In this document: piece after piece, positions 50,401-59,700 of the stretch
Position numbering within the stretch: position 1 is the first letter of the stretch
Layout: each line of letters begins with the position of its first letter
Assembly (NCBI RefSeq): GCF_032854445.1
Contig: NC_088305.1
Span: 11,225,606-11,289,605 of the forward strand
Length of the DNA: 64,000 nt
Direction of reading: 5' to 3'
Source of the DNA: Liolophura sinensis
Taxonomy: Eukaryota > Mollusca > Polyplacophora > Chitonida > Chitonidae
Translations under genes and position numbers: made by a program
The notes under the pieces: model-generated
Told to the model about the DNA's origin: nothing
The model's database searches: none
The model's input: the letters and a program-made list of their open reading frames with translations, nothing else

Positions 50401-53400
50401 TATACAGTTGGTCAAGTATTGACTTTTTTTAACTTCCTGAGGGATACTTTGTCTATGCATATACGCATTTGGTCAAACTTTTCTTTTAAGTTTCCAGGAA
50501 TTCACCAGTAAAATGGGTACAGGTATGCCAAACAATTCTTACATGTATATTACAGATTCACTTACCATTCAGCTCATTTTTAAACTTCCTGAGGGATACT
50601 TTATCTCTGTATTATTATATACAGTTGGTGATGCGTTGACTTTTAAACTTCCTGCGCGATACTTTGTCTCTGCATTATTATATACAGTTGGTCAAGTGTT
50701 GACTTTTAAACTTCCTGTGGGATACTTTATCTCTGTATTATTATGTACGGTTGGTCAAGTGTTGACTTTTAAACTTCCTGAGAGATACTTTGTCTCTGCA
50801 TTATTATATACAGTTGTTGAAGTGTTGACTTTTAAACTTCCTATGGGATATCTATGCATAATTATATACAGTTGGTCAAGTATTGACTTTTTTTAACTTC
50901 CTGAGGGATACTTTGTCTATGCATATACGCATTTGGTCAAACTTTTCTTTTAAGAATTCCAGGAATTCACCAGTAAAATTGGTACAGGTATGCCAAACAA
51001 TTCTTACATGTATATTACAGATTCACTTACCATTCAGCTCATATTTAAACTTCTGTATTTGCTCTAAACATTCACCCAAAAAGGTGCATTTTTACTGGCA
51101 AGTAAATGTTGTAAAATATTGCTTTTGGAGCTGAAACTTCCATTCTACCTTTCAAATAAATTCTAAGATAAACAGCACTCTCAGAATAAAAAAATAAGTA
51201 TCTTAATGATGACATTTTAGGTACAAATTAATACAGTAATTTTAATCATCAAACTGTGTTGATTTATTTGTTTATTTATTAGATGTGTGTTTTACGCCGT
51301 ACTCAAGAATATTTCTCTGATAAGAAGGCGGCCAGCATTATGGTGGGAGGAAACCACGCAGAGCCCGGGGAAACCCATGACCATCCGTGGGTTAATGAGA
51401 GACCTTTCTATGTACAGCCGGAGACGAAACCAGCATGAGCTGGACTTGAACTCACTCGACCGCATTGGTGAGAGGCTGCTGGGTCATTAGGCTGTGCTAG
51501 TGCACTAAACAACTGAGCCACAAACTCTCCAGGCTAATGTGTTGATCCTTTGTACAAATGAAGGGAAGGTTCTCTGGGGGTTGAGGGAGGTAAACTACTT
51601 GAAAAGGATGTGAGGTTTGCGCCTGTTTCAGCACAGGACAGTAAAAAAACGTACTCGCCATTCCCTTTAGCTGGATGAAGTCCAGGTACTTGGACTGAAG
51701 TCACATTTGATGGAGTTCTCTACAAAGACAATTATGCAGAGTTTAACTTCTATGCAGTCACGTGTGGTTGGCTTTAACTGAAGAGTTTCCTGCCTCCATT
51801 GTTAACCAATGAAAATAACGCAATATTGTATAATATTTATTTATTTACTTAACTGTTGGTTAACATCATCCACGAAATACATGTGACACAGATGGTTACT
51901 GAAGCATACAGGAGTTATGTATATGGTTACTGAAGCATACATATGTGATGTAGATGGTTACTGAAGCATACAGATGTGATGTAAATGGTTACTGAAGCAT
52001 ACGGATGTGATATAGATGGTTACTGAAGCATACATATGTGATGCAGATGGTTACTGAAGCATACACATGTGATGTACATAGTTACTGAAGCATACAGATG
52101 TGATGTAAATGGTTACTGAAGCATAAACATGTGATGTACATAGTTACTGAAGCATACAGATGTAATGTAGATGGTCACTGAAGCATAAACATGTGATGTA
52201 CATAGTTACTGAAGCATACAGATGTAATGTAGATGGTCACTGAAGCATACAGACGTGATACATATGGTTACTAAAGCAAACAGATCTGATGTAGATGCTT
52301 AATGCAGCATACAGCTGTGATATACACTGTAGTATACACTGTAGTATACATATATGATGTGAATGGTTACTGAAGCATACACGTGATGTAGATGGCTAAT
52401 GAAGCATACATATGTGATGTACATGGTTACTGAAGCATACAGATGTGATGTAAATGGTAACTGAAGCATACAGATGTGATGTACTTGGTTATTGAAACAT
52501 ACAGATGTGATGTAGATGCATACTGAAGTATACACATGTGATGCAGATGGTTACTGAAGCATACATGTGGGATGTAGATGGTTACTGAACCATACAGATG
52601 TGATGTAAATGGTTACTGAAGCATAGATGTGATGTAGATGGTTACTGAAGCATACAGATGTCATGTAGATGGTTAGTGAAGCATACACATGTGATGTACA
52701 TGGTTACTGAAGCATACAGATGTCATGTAGATGGTAATGAAGCCTACATATGTGATGTAGATGGTTACTGAAACATACAGATGTGATGTAGATGGTTATC
52801 TCTGCATTATTATATACAGTTGATGAAATATTGACTTTTAAACTTCCTGTGGGATACTTTGTCTCTGCATTATTATATACAGTTGGTCAAGTGTTGACTT
52901 TTAAACTTCCTGCGCGATTCTTTTTCTCTGCATTATTATATACATTTGGCGAAGTGTTGACTTTTAAACTTCCTGAGAGATACTTTGTCTATGTATTATT
53001 ATATACATTTGGCAAAGTGTTGACTTTTAAACTTCCTGTGGGATACTTTATCTATGCATTATTATACAGTTGGTCAAGTGTTGACTTTTTTAACTTCCTG
53101 AGGGATACTTTGTCTATGCATATATGGATTTGGTCAAACTTTTCTTTCAAGAATTCCAGGAATTCACCAGTAAAATGGGTACAGGTATGCCAAACAATTC
53201 TTAGATGTATATTACAGATTTACTTGCCATTCAGCTCATTTTTAAACTTCCTGAGGGATACTTTGTCTATGCATTATTATATACAGTTGGCGAAGTGTTG
53301 ACTTTTAAACTTCATGAGAGATACTTTGTCTATGTATTATTATATACACTTGGCAAAGTGTTGACTTTTAAACGTCCTGTGGGATACTTTATCTATGCAT

Positions 53401-56122
53401 TATTATACAGTTGGTCAAGTTTTGACTTTTTTAACTTCCCGAGGGATACTTTGTCTATGCATATATGCATTTGGTCAAACTTTTCTTTCAAGAATTCCAG
53501 GAATTCACCAGTAAAATGGGTACAGGTATGCCAAACAATTCTTACATGTATATTACAGAGTCACTTACCATTTAGCTCATTTTTAAACTTCCTGAGGGAT
53601 ACTTTGTCTATGCATTATTATATACAGTTGGTCAAGTGTTGACTTTTAAACTTCCTGTGGGATACTTTATCTCTGTATTATTATGTACGGTTGGTCAAGT
53701 GTTGACTTTTAAACTTCCTGAGAGATACTTTGTCTCTGCATTATTATATACAGTTGTTGAAGTGTTGACTTTTAAACTTCCTATGGGATATCTATGCATA
53801 ATTATATACAGTTGGTCAAGTATTGACTTTTTTTAACTTCCTGAGGGATACTTTGTCTATGCATATACGCATTTGGTCAAACTTTTCTTTTAAGAATTCC
53901 AGGAATTCACCAGTTAAATTGGTACAGGTATGCCAAACAATTCTTACATGTATATTACAGATTCACTTACCATTCAGCTCATATTTAAACTTCTGTATTT
54001 GCCCTAAACATTCACCCAAAAAGGTGCATTTTTACTGGCAAGTAAATGTTGTAAAATATTGCTTTTGGAGCTGAAACTTCCATTCTACCTTTCAAATAAA
54101 TTCTAAGATAAACAGCACTCTCAGAATAAAAAAATAAGTATCTTAATGATGACATTTTAGGTACAAATTAATACAGTAATTTTAATCATCAAACTGTGTT
54201 GATTTATTTGTTTATTTATTAGATGTGTGTTTTACGCCGTACTCAAGAATATTTCTCTGATAAGAAGGCGGCCAGCATTATGGTGGGAGGAAACCACGCA
54301 GAGCCCGGGGAAACCCATGACCATCCGTGGGTTAATGAGAGACCTTTCTATGTACAGCCGGAGACGAAACCAGCATGAGCTGGACTTGAACTCACTCGAC
54401 CGCATTGGTGAGAGGCTGCTGGGTCATTAGGCTGTGCTAGTGCACTAAACAACTGAGCCACAAACTCTCCAGGCTAATGTGTTGATCCTTTGTACAAATG
54501 AAGGGAAGGTTCTCTGGGGGTTGAGGGAGGTAAACTACTTGAAAAGGATGTGAGGTTTGCGCCTGTTTCAGCACAGGACAGTAAAAAAACGTACTCGCCA
54601 TTCCCTTTAGCTGGATGAAGTCCAGGTACTTGGACTGAAGTCACATTTGATGGAGTTCTCTACAAAGACAATTTTGCAGAGTTTAACTTCTATGCAGTCA
54701 CGTGTGGTTGGCTTTAACTGAAGAGTTTCCTGCCTCCATTGTTAACCAATGAAAATAACGCAATATTGTATAATATTTATTTATTTACTTAACTGTTGGT
54801 TAACATCATCCACGAAATACATGTGACACAGATGGTTGCTGAAGCATACAGGAGTTATGTATATGGTTACTGAAGCATACATATGTGATGTAAATGGTCA
54901 CTGAAGCATACAGATGTGATGCAGATGGTTACTGAAGCATACAGATGTGTTGTAGATGGTTATTGAAGCATACAGATGTGATGTAGATGGCTACTGAATC
55001 CTACATATGTGATGTAGATGGTTACTGAAGCATACAGATGTCTTGTAGATGGTTACTGAAGCATACATGTGTCATGTAGATGGTTATGGAAGCATACAGA
55101 TGTGATGTAAATGAAAATGGAAGTATACAGATGTAATACAGATGGTTCCTGAAGCATACACATGTAGATGGTTAATGAAGCATACAGATTTCATGTAGAT
55201 GGTTGATGAAGCATACAGATGAGATGATGACTGATGGTTACTGAATTTTACAGATATGAAACAGATACCCATAGTCACTTCAGCATACATATGGGAATTG
55301 GCATAGATGATTTACACATAATATAAAAAGTAGGCAAAAATGAAAGGATCAGGTACATATGTTGTCTGAGGAGAAAGTACAGAGTGTGATAGTAATGCAA
55401 ATCATAGGCCTATGTTGTGCACAGATATATGTGGTATGGATATTACTGGTACAAGAGCATAGGCCTAGAGGAGGACTGCACATGCAGAACTGCTTGCTGG
55501 CATCAATAAATTAGTTACCGTAATGAACTGTAATTATAACTTAATTATAATGAACTTAATTACACAAACAGATGATATATGATCAGCATAAATTCCACAT
55601 TTGGTACAGATTATCTGAGGAAAATACAAAAATAGAAAAATAAATGTGACAAACAGGAAGTATGCAGTGCAGATTGCTCAAATTTAATGAGGTGCAATAG
55701 GGAGAAAAAAAACGAGTTACATAGGGGTGGGAGAGAAAAAAAAACGAGGTGCATATTGGGGGTGGGAACGGGGAAAAAAACGAGGTACATTGGGGTGGGA
55801 GAGAAAAAAAAACCCTCCAAGTTTATTTCCTGATAATTTGTTTGCACATAGGTATGTGACATCATACACCTTCTATACACATTATATCCACACGTTATGA
55901 TGTTATTAATTATTATATTAAATACGGTACCGGTACGACGAGTGGTAATTAAAGTTTAAATTGAAAATAAAACTTGGGAAAAAGAAGAAAAACATGGACG
56001 TAGGCGTCTTTCAACATTCGTCAACTTCATTGACATCTTACATTAGATCTGCTTTTCACCAAAGAAATCACCACTGCCATTGCGACCACAAAGCAGATGG
56101 CAAGGAGAAGAAGTGGCTCCAT
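32168..56122 (-). CDS. CYP20 family cytochrome P450 (CYP20-A)
   Basis: Minus-strand exons: a 56042-56122, c 43363-43532, d 42480-42625, e 41541-41711, f 40255-40333, g 38719-38901, h 37877-37997, i 34878-34989, j 33954-34018, k 32168-32417 (stop TGA). They encode about 459 residues; one small exon between a (ends phase 0) and c (enters phase 2) is not identified and should carry the proline-rich linker. This fits the ~460-residue CYP20A1. Seen: N-terminal anchor, I-helix GGFHTTGN, K-helix ETLR, FDPERF, heme loop FGLAGKRICPG, C-terminus IKVAKR. Known: CYP20 members are endoplasmic-reticulum heme-thiolate proteins without a settled substrate; vertebrate CYP20A1 has an unusual heme loop and I helix, whereas this copy keeps both in near-canonical form. 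Inferred: catalytically competent. The gene shares its promoter region with PTTG1IP. Introns carry five private minisatellites. Confidence 0.9.
33420..33560. repeat. Short local repeat CACGCTGCAAGGCTCCCTAT
   Basis: Four to five degenerate units of ~35-50 bp, the last two almost identical (GGCTCCCTATTGAAATCTTG), in the intron between exons j and k. Confidence 0.7.
33585..33850 (+). mobile_element. SINE family 1, full length, diverged
   Basis: Worn head (GGCCGAGGTGGTTAGCGTGC), TTCAAGTCCAGCTCATGTTG, and tail GTATAAGCGATGTATTCTTG with AACAAATAAATCAAA. Confidence 0.85.
33954..34018 (-). CDS. CYP20-A exon j
   Basis: Acceptor GTTTACAG, donor GTGAGG, 65 nt. TPIITALGVMLQDEKYWPDP. Confidence 0.9.
34450..34685. 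repeat. Dispersed ~230-bp repeat of unknown family, copy 1
   Basis: Aligns colinearly with 60770-60990: shared TGATTTTGGAGACAAAA, AAAGTATAATTTTATCAG and AAAGGTTGAAGAATTA at matching spacing. No tRNA head or terminal repeat recognised. Confidence 0.7.
34878..34989 (-). CDS. CYP20-A exon i (K helix)
   Basis: Acceptor TTTCCAG, donor GTGAGC, 112 nt. YLRQVQEETLRCSVLAPWAA: ExxR as ETLR. Confidence 0.92.
35331..35700 (+). mobile_element. SINE family 2, full length
   Basis: tRNA-like head GCCCGGATAGCACAGTTGGT with B-box-like AGGATCAATCCTTGATCG. The tail is GAAAAATTGTTGAGTATGAT, then TTAAACCCCAAGCACAGG. Confidence 0.85.
35840..37175. repeat. 29-bp minisatellite, CAGTGTACACAGACTGAGGA type
   Basis: About 45 tandem units in the intron between exons h and i, mixing GTGTACACAG and GTGCACTCAG variants. 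Since 29 is not a multiple of three and units lack minus-strand stops, each minus-strand frame cycles through all three translations and stays open for up to 231 codons. Non-coding in my view. Confidence 0.93.
37176..37860. repeat. ~17-bp minisatellite, TCTCAGTTATCATGCCC type
   Basis: Tandem TCTCAGTTATCATG units from 37176 to 37555 and 37820 to 37860, split by a SINE. It continues up to the donor of exon h. Its last units are also the first 20 bases of the window (copy 1). Confidence 0.88.
37556..37808 (+). mobile_element. SINE family 1, full length, with 11-bp target-site duplication
   Basis: Head GGGACCTCCGTGGCTCAGTC (A box TGGCTCAGTCGGTTAG), B box GAGTTCAAGTCCAG, and tail TTCTTGAGTACGGCGTAAAA ending AATAAATCAA. 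TCTTAGTTATC flanks both sides (37545-37555 and 37809-37819). This is the best-preserved copy here for defining the family. Confidence 0.95.
37877..37997 (-). CDS. CYP20-A exon h
   Basis: 121 nt, donor GTGAGT; same coding sequence as copy 1 exon h (LTWALYFLACDQDAQEKL). Confidence 0.9.
38719..38901 (-). CDS. CYP20-A exon g
   Basis: 183 nt, acceptor TTGACAG, donor GTAAGT, in frame with exon f here. GKSTIYRIVEEVIQHKQL through the I helix GGFHTTGN. Confidence 0.9.
38902..39770. repeat. Exon-g-junction minisatellite, copy 2
   Basis: Same array as 1060-1930, with a few unit-level substitutions. The majority of units retain TTGACAG followed by GGAAATC or AGAAATC on the minus strand. Confidence 0.9.
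40255..40333 (-). CDS. CYP20-A exon f, intact
   Basis: 79 nt, leaving in phase 1. VWEVMEVSLTVGFPEPGTDR then YKRFQT, matching CYP20-B exon f along its length. Confidence 0.88.
40335..40980. repeat. Degenerate ~26-bp minisatellite, copy 2
   Basis: Counterpart of 2495-3140. Confidence 0.8.
41421..41512 (-). mobile_element. SINE tail fragment (family 1), copy 2
   Basis: Counterpart of 3479-3570, predating the duplication. Confidence 0.8.
41541..41711 (-). CDS. CYP20-A exon e
   Basis: 171 nt. VAEEVSLKWDASSNTDDQIP, ending SYDL; differs from copy 1 at KWD (KWA) and FKD (FED). Confidence 0.9.
41845..41990 (-). mobile_element. SINE fragment (family 1), copy 2
   Basis: Counterpart of 3901-4047. Confidence 0.85.
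42480..42625 (-). CDS. CYP20-A exon d
   Basis: 146 nt. PELFKLFEPLITADSIQFAN, ending SSFQK. Confidence 0.9.
43169..43362. repeat. Exon-c-junction minisatellite, copy 2
   Basis: Counterpart of 5222-5415, same unit number. Confidence 0.85.
43363..43532 (-). CDS. CYP20-A exon c
   Basis: 170 nt, acceptor TTTGCAG, donor GTAAGT. QGNLVDVATAGSLHQFLMVL through VFGRP. Confidence 0.92.
44245..51045. repeat. 63-bp tandem array with cassette, copy 2 main block
   Basis: Counterpart of 6296-12590, rearranged: unit order and number differ. Cassettes lie near 46.53, 46.94, 47.09, 47.50, 48.66, 49.01, 49.48, 49.88, 50.22, 50.50 and 50.96 kb. Longest open plus frame is 238 codons (47891-48607). Confidence 0.92.
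51281..51530 (-). mobile_element. SINE family 1, copy 2a
   Basis: Counterpart of 12844-13095, duplicated again at 54221-54470. Confidence 0.88.
51885..52797. repeat. 31-bp minisatellite, copy 2 first block
   Basis: Same array as 13440-15200, cut off at GATGGTTA (52797), where the sequence switches in mid-unit into the 63-bp array. Confidence 0.92.
52798..53990. repeat. 63-bp tandem array, second block of copy 2
   Basis: Begins abruptly inside a 63-bp unit. It repeats the 49.6-51.05 kb block at an offset of 3278, then 2940 after a 338-bp loss, with cassettes near 53.15, 53.50 and 53.90 kb. Confidence 0.92.
54221..54470 (-). mobile_element. SINE family 1, copy 2b
   Basis: Exact offset of 2940 from copy 2a; arose by tandem duplication, not by new insertion. 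Confidence 0.9.
54830..55290. repeat. 31-bp minisatellite, copy 2 second block
   Basis: Shortened continuation of the array; its right part matches the end of the copy 1 array (14600-15200). Confidence 0.9.
55692..55815. repeat. Short array of A-rich units, copy 2
   Basis: Three units of GGTGGGAGAGAAAAAAAAAC type, against four at 15584-15745. Confidence 0.85.
56042..56122 (-). CDS. CYP20-A exon a (start codon, membrane anchor)
   Basis: ATG at 56122-56120, 27 codons, donor GTAAGA. MEPLLLLAICFVVAMAVV plus ISLVKSRSN. The start is chosen because it gives the anchor expected of a microsomal P450 and sits next to the divergent promoter. Confidence 0.7.
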
Positions 56123-56599
56123 GGTTTTGACCACTGCATGTGTCTCCGTCCGCTGTGTCTGTTAGTAGATGGTAAACAGTTGACACGCCTCGCTGCACGG
56201 GCATGTGATCTAGCTGACCTCTGAACCAGCATCACATGACATATCTATACGCCGTGAAGCGGTTCTGTCAACACCAACGAACGGCTTGATCATAAATTGC
56301 TTAACAAACGTGATTTTGATTCGTCAGGAATTTACAAAACGTGTGTGTGCAGCATCGTATTCCCATAAATGTCTTACATGAAATAGTCTCTTCAAGGAAC
56401 GCAGTATAATTTGGAACTTTTTCTTGTGACCGCCGTAATCACAAAGCCGTCGCTGTCATTCGGTGGATGAGACGGAAGACGAAAGAGTGCGCAAGCGGAA
56501 AGAGAGTGCTGTTCATTTGTGATTGCCGTAGCGTTTTTCTTGTGTTTTGTGATTAACTGTGTTCAGTTTTAGTGGAAAGATATCTGAAATCCGTAGGCC
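56123..56599. promoter_or_regulatory. Divergent CYP20-A / PTTG1IP promoter region
   Basis: 477 bp separate the two start codons. CpG-containing and without minisatellite or SINE, unlike flanking introns. No TATA box is obvious near either start. Bidirectional promoter is inferred from the layout. Confidence 0.55.
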
Positions 56600-56753
56600 A
56601 TGATGCTTGGAGTAGTAGTGGGGTGTTTCTTGTTGCTGATAACAGCCGAAAGTGGTTTAGGTCAAAATGATACAACTACAACAACTTCAACAACTCCCCC
56701 AACGTCAGGTGGTAGTAGTTCCGTTCCAACAACGACGTTGAGTCCGCAGGAAG
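56600..56753 (+). CDS. PTTG1IP: PTTG1IP-like exon 1
   Basis: MMLGVVVGCFLLLITAESGL signal peptide then QNDTTTTTSTTPPTSGG, ending SPQE in phase 1; donor GTAAAC. Confidence 0.88.
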
Positions 56754-59700
56754 GTAAACTTTGTCATACCTACGATTGTGGTTTTATACACAAAGACAAT
56801 ATTTTGTGAAAATGTGACTTACGTATTATATGTAGTTGATTTTATTGTAGGATTCCGACGCTGTGTAATGCTTAATAACTTCAAGTCAGTAACTGGCGGT
56901 GTGTTGACCACACTACAGTACAGAACGTGCTGACTTAAAATCTCACCTTTTTTATCCTTTTGTCAACTGTCTTGTAGATGTTCATGCCAGCCACTAAGAA
57001 AGCTGGGTACAAGGCTCTTTGCTATGATTGTGAAAATTATCCCCTCACTGTACATGGAGTCCATCTGGATGAACTCAGCGTGACACATTAAAATTTTGAC
57101 TGACTTGAGTCCATCCTTATGTCCTAAAAAACATTGCCAGAACTCCCACTTCTATTATGCTGGTATGTGGGAAGGTCTGCCATAGACCTGCAGAGTTTTA
57201 GTCTCTGCCCGGTTTCCTCCCACCACAGGGCTGGTCCCCATCGTATAAGTAAAGTATTCTTGAGTACGGAATAAAATACCAATCAAATAAGTAAATCAAT
57301 CCTTGCCGCTCATGAATCTTGAATGCTTTGATGTTAATTCACTACCTTCACGTATGAAATTATTAACTCACTGTCTTGTGGTTTTAAATTAATCAGGAAA
57401 CAGTGTGTTAGCCAGAATTTGGCATCCTCGCTCAATGTACCCCCCCGCCCCTCCCAGTACATCTTGGTTCAATATATAGGTGGATAATGGATAGTAGGTG
57501 AATGTGCACACATTACCTTTTGAAACGCTGAGTTACATTTACCTTACAGATAAACATTTCTTAAATATGTGTATGAATATCAAGACAAATTTATTTTTGG
57601 AGTGTTTTTTTTTAGTTCGATTGGATTAAATTAATGGATTCCAATGATCATTTTGTGTTAACATTTGCAGATCCTGTAAACAGTAACCAAGTTCCTGTCC
57701 AAACGATTGTTTTGAATAGGAGTGAAGTGGAACCTCATGGGCAGTTTCTCATCAAATCAACAATTTTCAATCCTAGTAGAATAAAATCTATGTTCACAAA
57801 TCTGACTTTTTCAAGTGGCATTAAATGTTTCTCAGAAACCTCCCTGTTCATGGAAGTTTCACGTGGTGAAACAGACATCACAAAAAGGTGAATAGCATAA
57901 CAGGTCACAACCATGGCATGCATGGGAATTGGCCAGATAGGAGGGGGTTTTGGCAACAGACACAGATCAGAAGTTGAAATGACAGAAAAAGTGGCCGCAT
58001 ACCATTCAGTGAAATGCTTATGTTTAATAAGTCACACCTTTCAGTGATTTTTGAGCAGACAAGTTGTGTGATATCCAGAAGTGGAATGACAGACTGATTG
58101 AGTGTTGTCCAGAGTTTTCTTTCCCAGCTAAAGTCTGTACAACTTTATCACTTACTACATGTTAGTGTATTTTTTCTGCTTGTCCACAGAATGTATGCAG
58201 AATAACAAGTCTTGTGCAGATTGTTTGAAGTTTGCGCATGTAAGTATCATTATAGTGTCCCGCTAGTTGAACAGTTATTGCCCCCATCAGTTATAGTGCA
58301 TTTGACATGTTTGTGTGTATTTTTTAAAAAATTTTTAGCTGATGTACACAGCTATGTATTATTGACTTCTGTTTATGTACTCTATTTATTTGTTCATGTG
58401 TTTTACAGAAAGTCTGTGAGAAGAGCAATTGTACTTTTTGACTGGGTTTCCCTCTTTAAATGAAAGTTCCAGTCATTCATCTTCGCTGTGTGTATGCATG
58501 AGGTTTATTTCGATATTGAGATTAACTTAAGATGGCCATGATGCGGTCGCAGTATTTTCAAGTTCAGCTCATGCTGCCTTCTTCTCCGGCCGTGTATGGG
58601 GAGGTCTGTCAGCAGCCTGCAGATGGTCTTGGGTTTCCTCCCACCATAATGTTGGACAACATCGTATAAGTGAAATATTCTTGAGTACGGTGTAAAACAC
58701 CAATCATATAAATAAATAAATAAAATGGCCATGATAGCCAGTGTCTTGCACTTGACGGGTTCTAGGGTATTTACTTCTTAATTTTGCTGGTTGCAAGGAA
58801 AGATAATTCCAGTTTCTAACACTTTGTGTAAGCATGAGGGGAAGTTGAGGAAATGTTCCACCAGATGACACACTTTGTGACACCTGACTTTTTTTTCCTC
58901 GACAGTGCCTCTGGTGCTTCCAGGACAACTCGTGTAAGCAGTACCCTGTAGGTCACATTCTACCCCGAGAATCGGACTGCCCACTGGACCAAGCCCGCTG
59001 GGGTATCTGCTCAGGTACATGTACTTGTAAACTCTGTTCAAATATGGTGCAGTTAGGTCGGGGAAAGATACTGTGTTAAAATTGAATCCATGATGAAGCT
59101 ACTAGTGTCACTTTATCTGACTCAGAGAACTATATTGATGTTACAAAAATTTGAATGGCACATGCAGGATTAATTAGTGCTGGAAAAGTGTAAATTTCAG
59201 CATCAAAAAGTAGCCAGTTATGAGCTTTGTTTTCTGCAAAAGTGAACTTTTTGGAGCAAATTTTTAGGTCAGATACCGTAATCATAGACACATGTGACAG
59301 TTATTCAAATCGCCAAGATTTGAAGTTTTCTAGAAAACCAGCAAATAGGACTGTACAAAAGGTTTATGGTGATATTCTGTCACAAGCTGCGAGCTGCATG
59401 CTCATTTCAGAAATTTGCTACTCTGACTAGAAGACACCATCCCTATCAGACAGAACAGCAAGAACAACAATAATGCCTCCCATAGATCTGCTTCTGTGTT
59501 AGAAGCCTATGTGGCCTTGTGTCTATACAATACCCAGGAGCCTGTCATCACTGCGGTTGCTGTCACTTCTCATGCAGCTCATGGTGGCGTCCTCTCTGGT
59601 GGCACATGGGAAGGTCAGCCACCAATCTGCAGACTGTCTCGGGTTTCATATTCTTGATTACGGCGCAAGACACCATTCAAATAGGTAAAGACTGTTGTGT

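Larger units (their letters stand above)
37843..57585 (+). repeat. Segmental duplication, copy 2 (direct; partner 1-17525)
   Basis: Colinear with copy 1; contains CYP20-A exons h to a and PTTG1IP exon 1 with part of intron 1. It differs by a ~3.3-kb internal tandem duplication around 49.6-55.3 kb, an extra ~105 bp at 40977-41082, and array-length changes. The alignment ends at about 57585. Confidence 0.95.
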
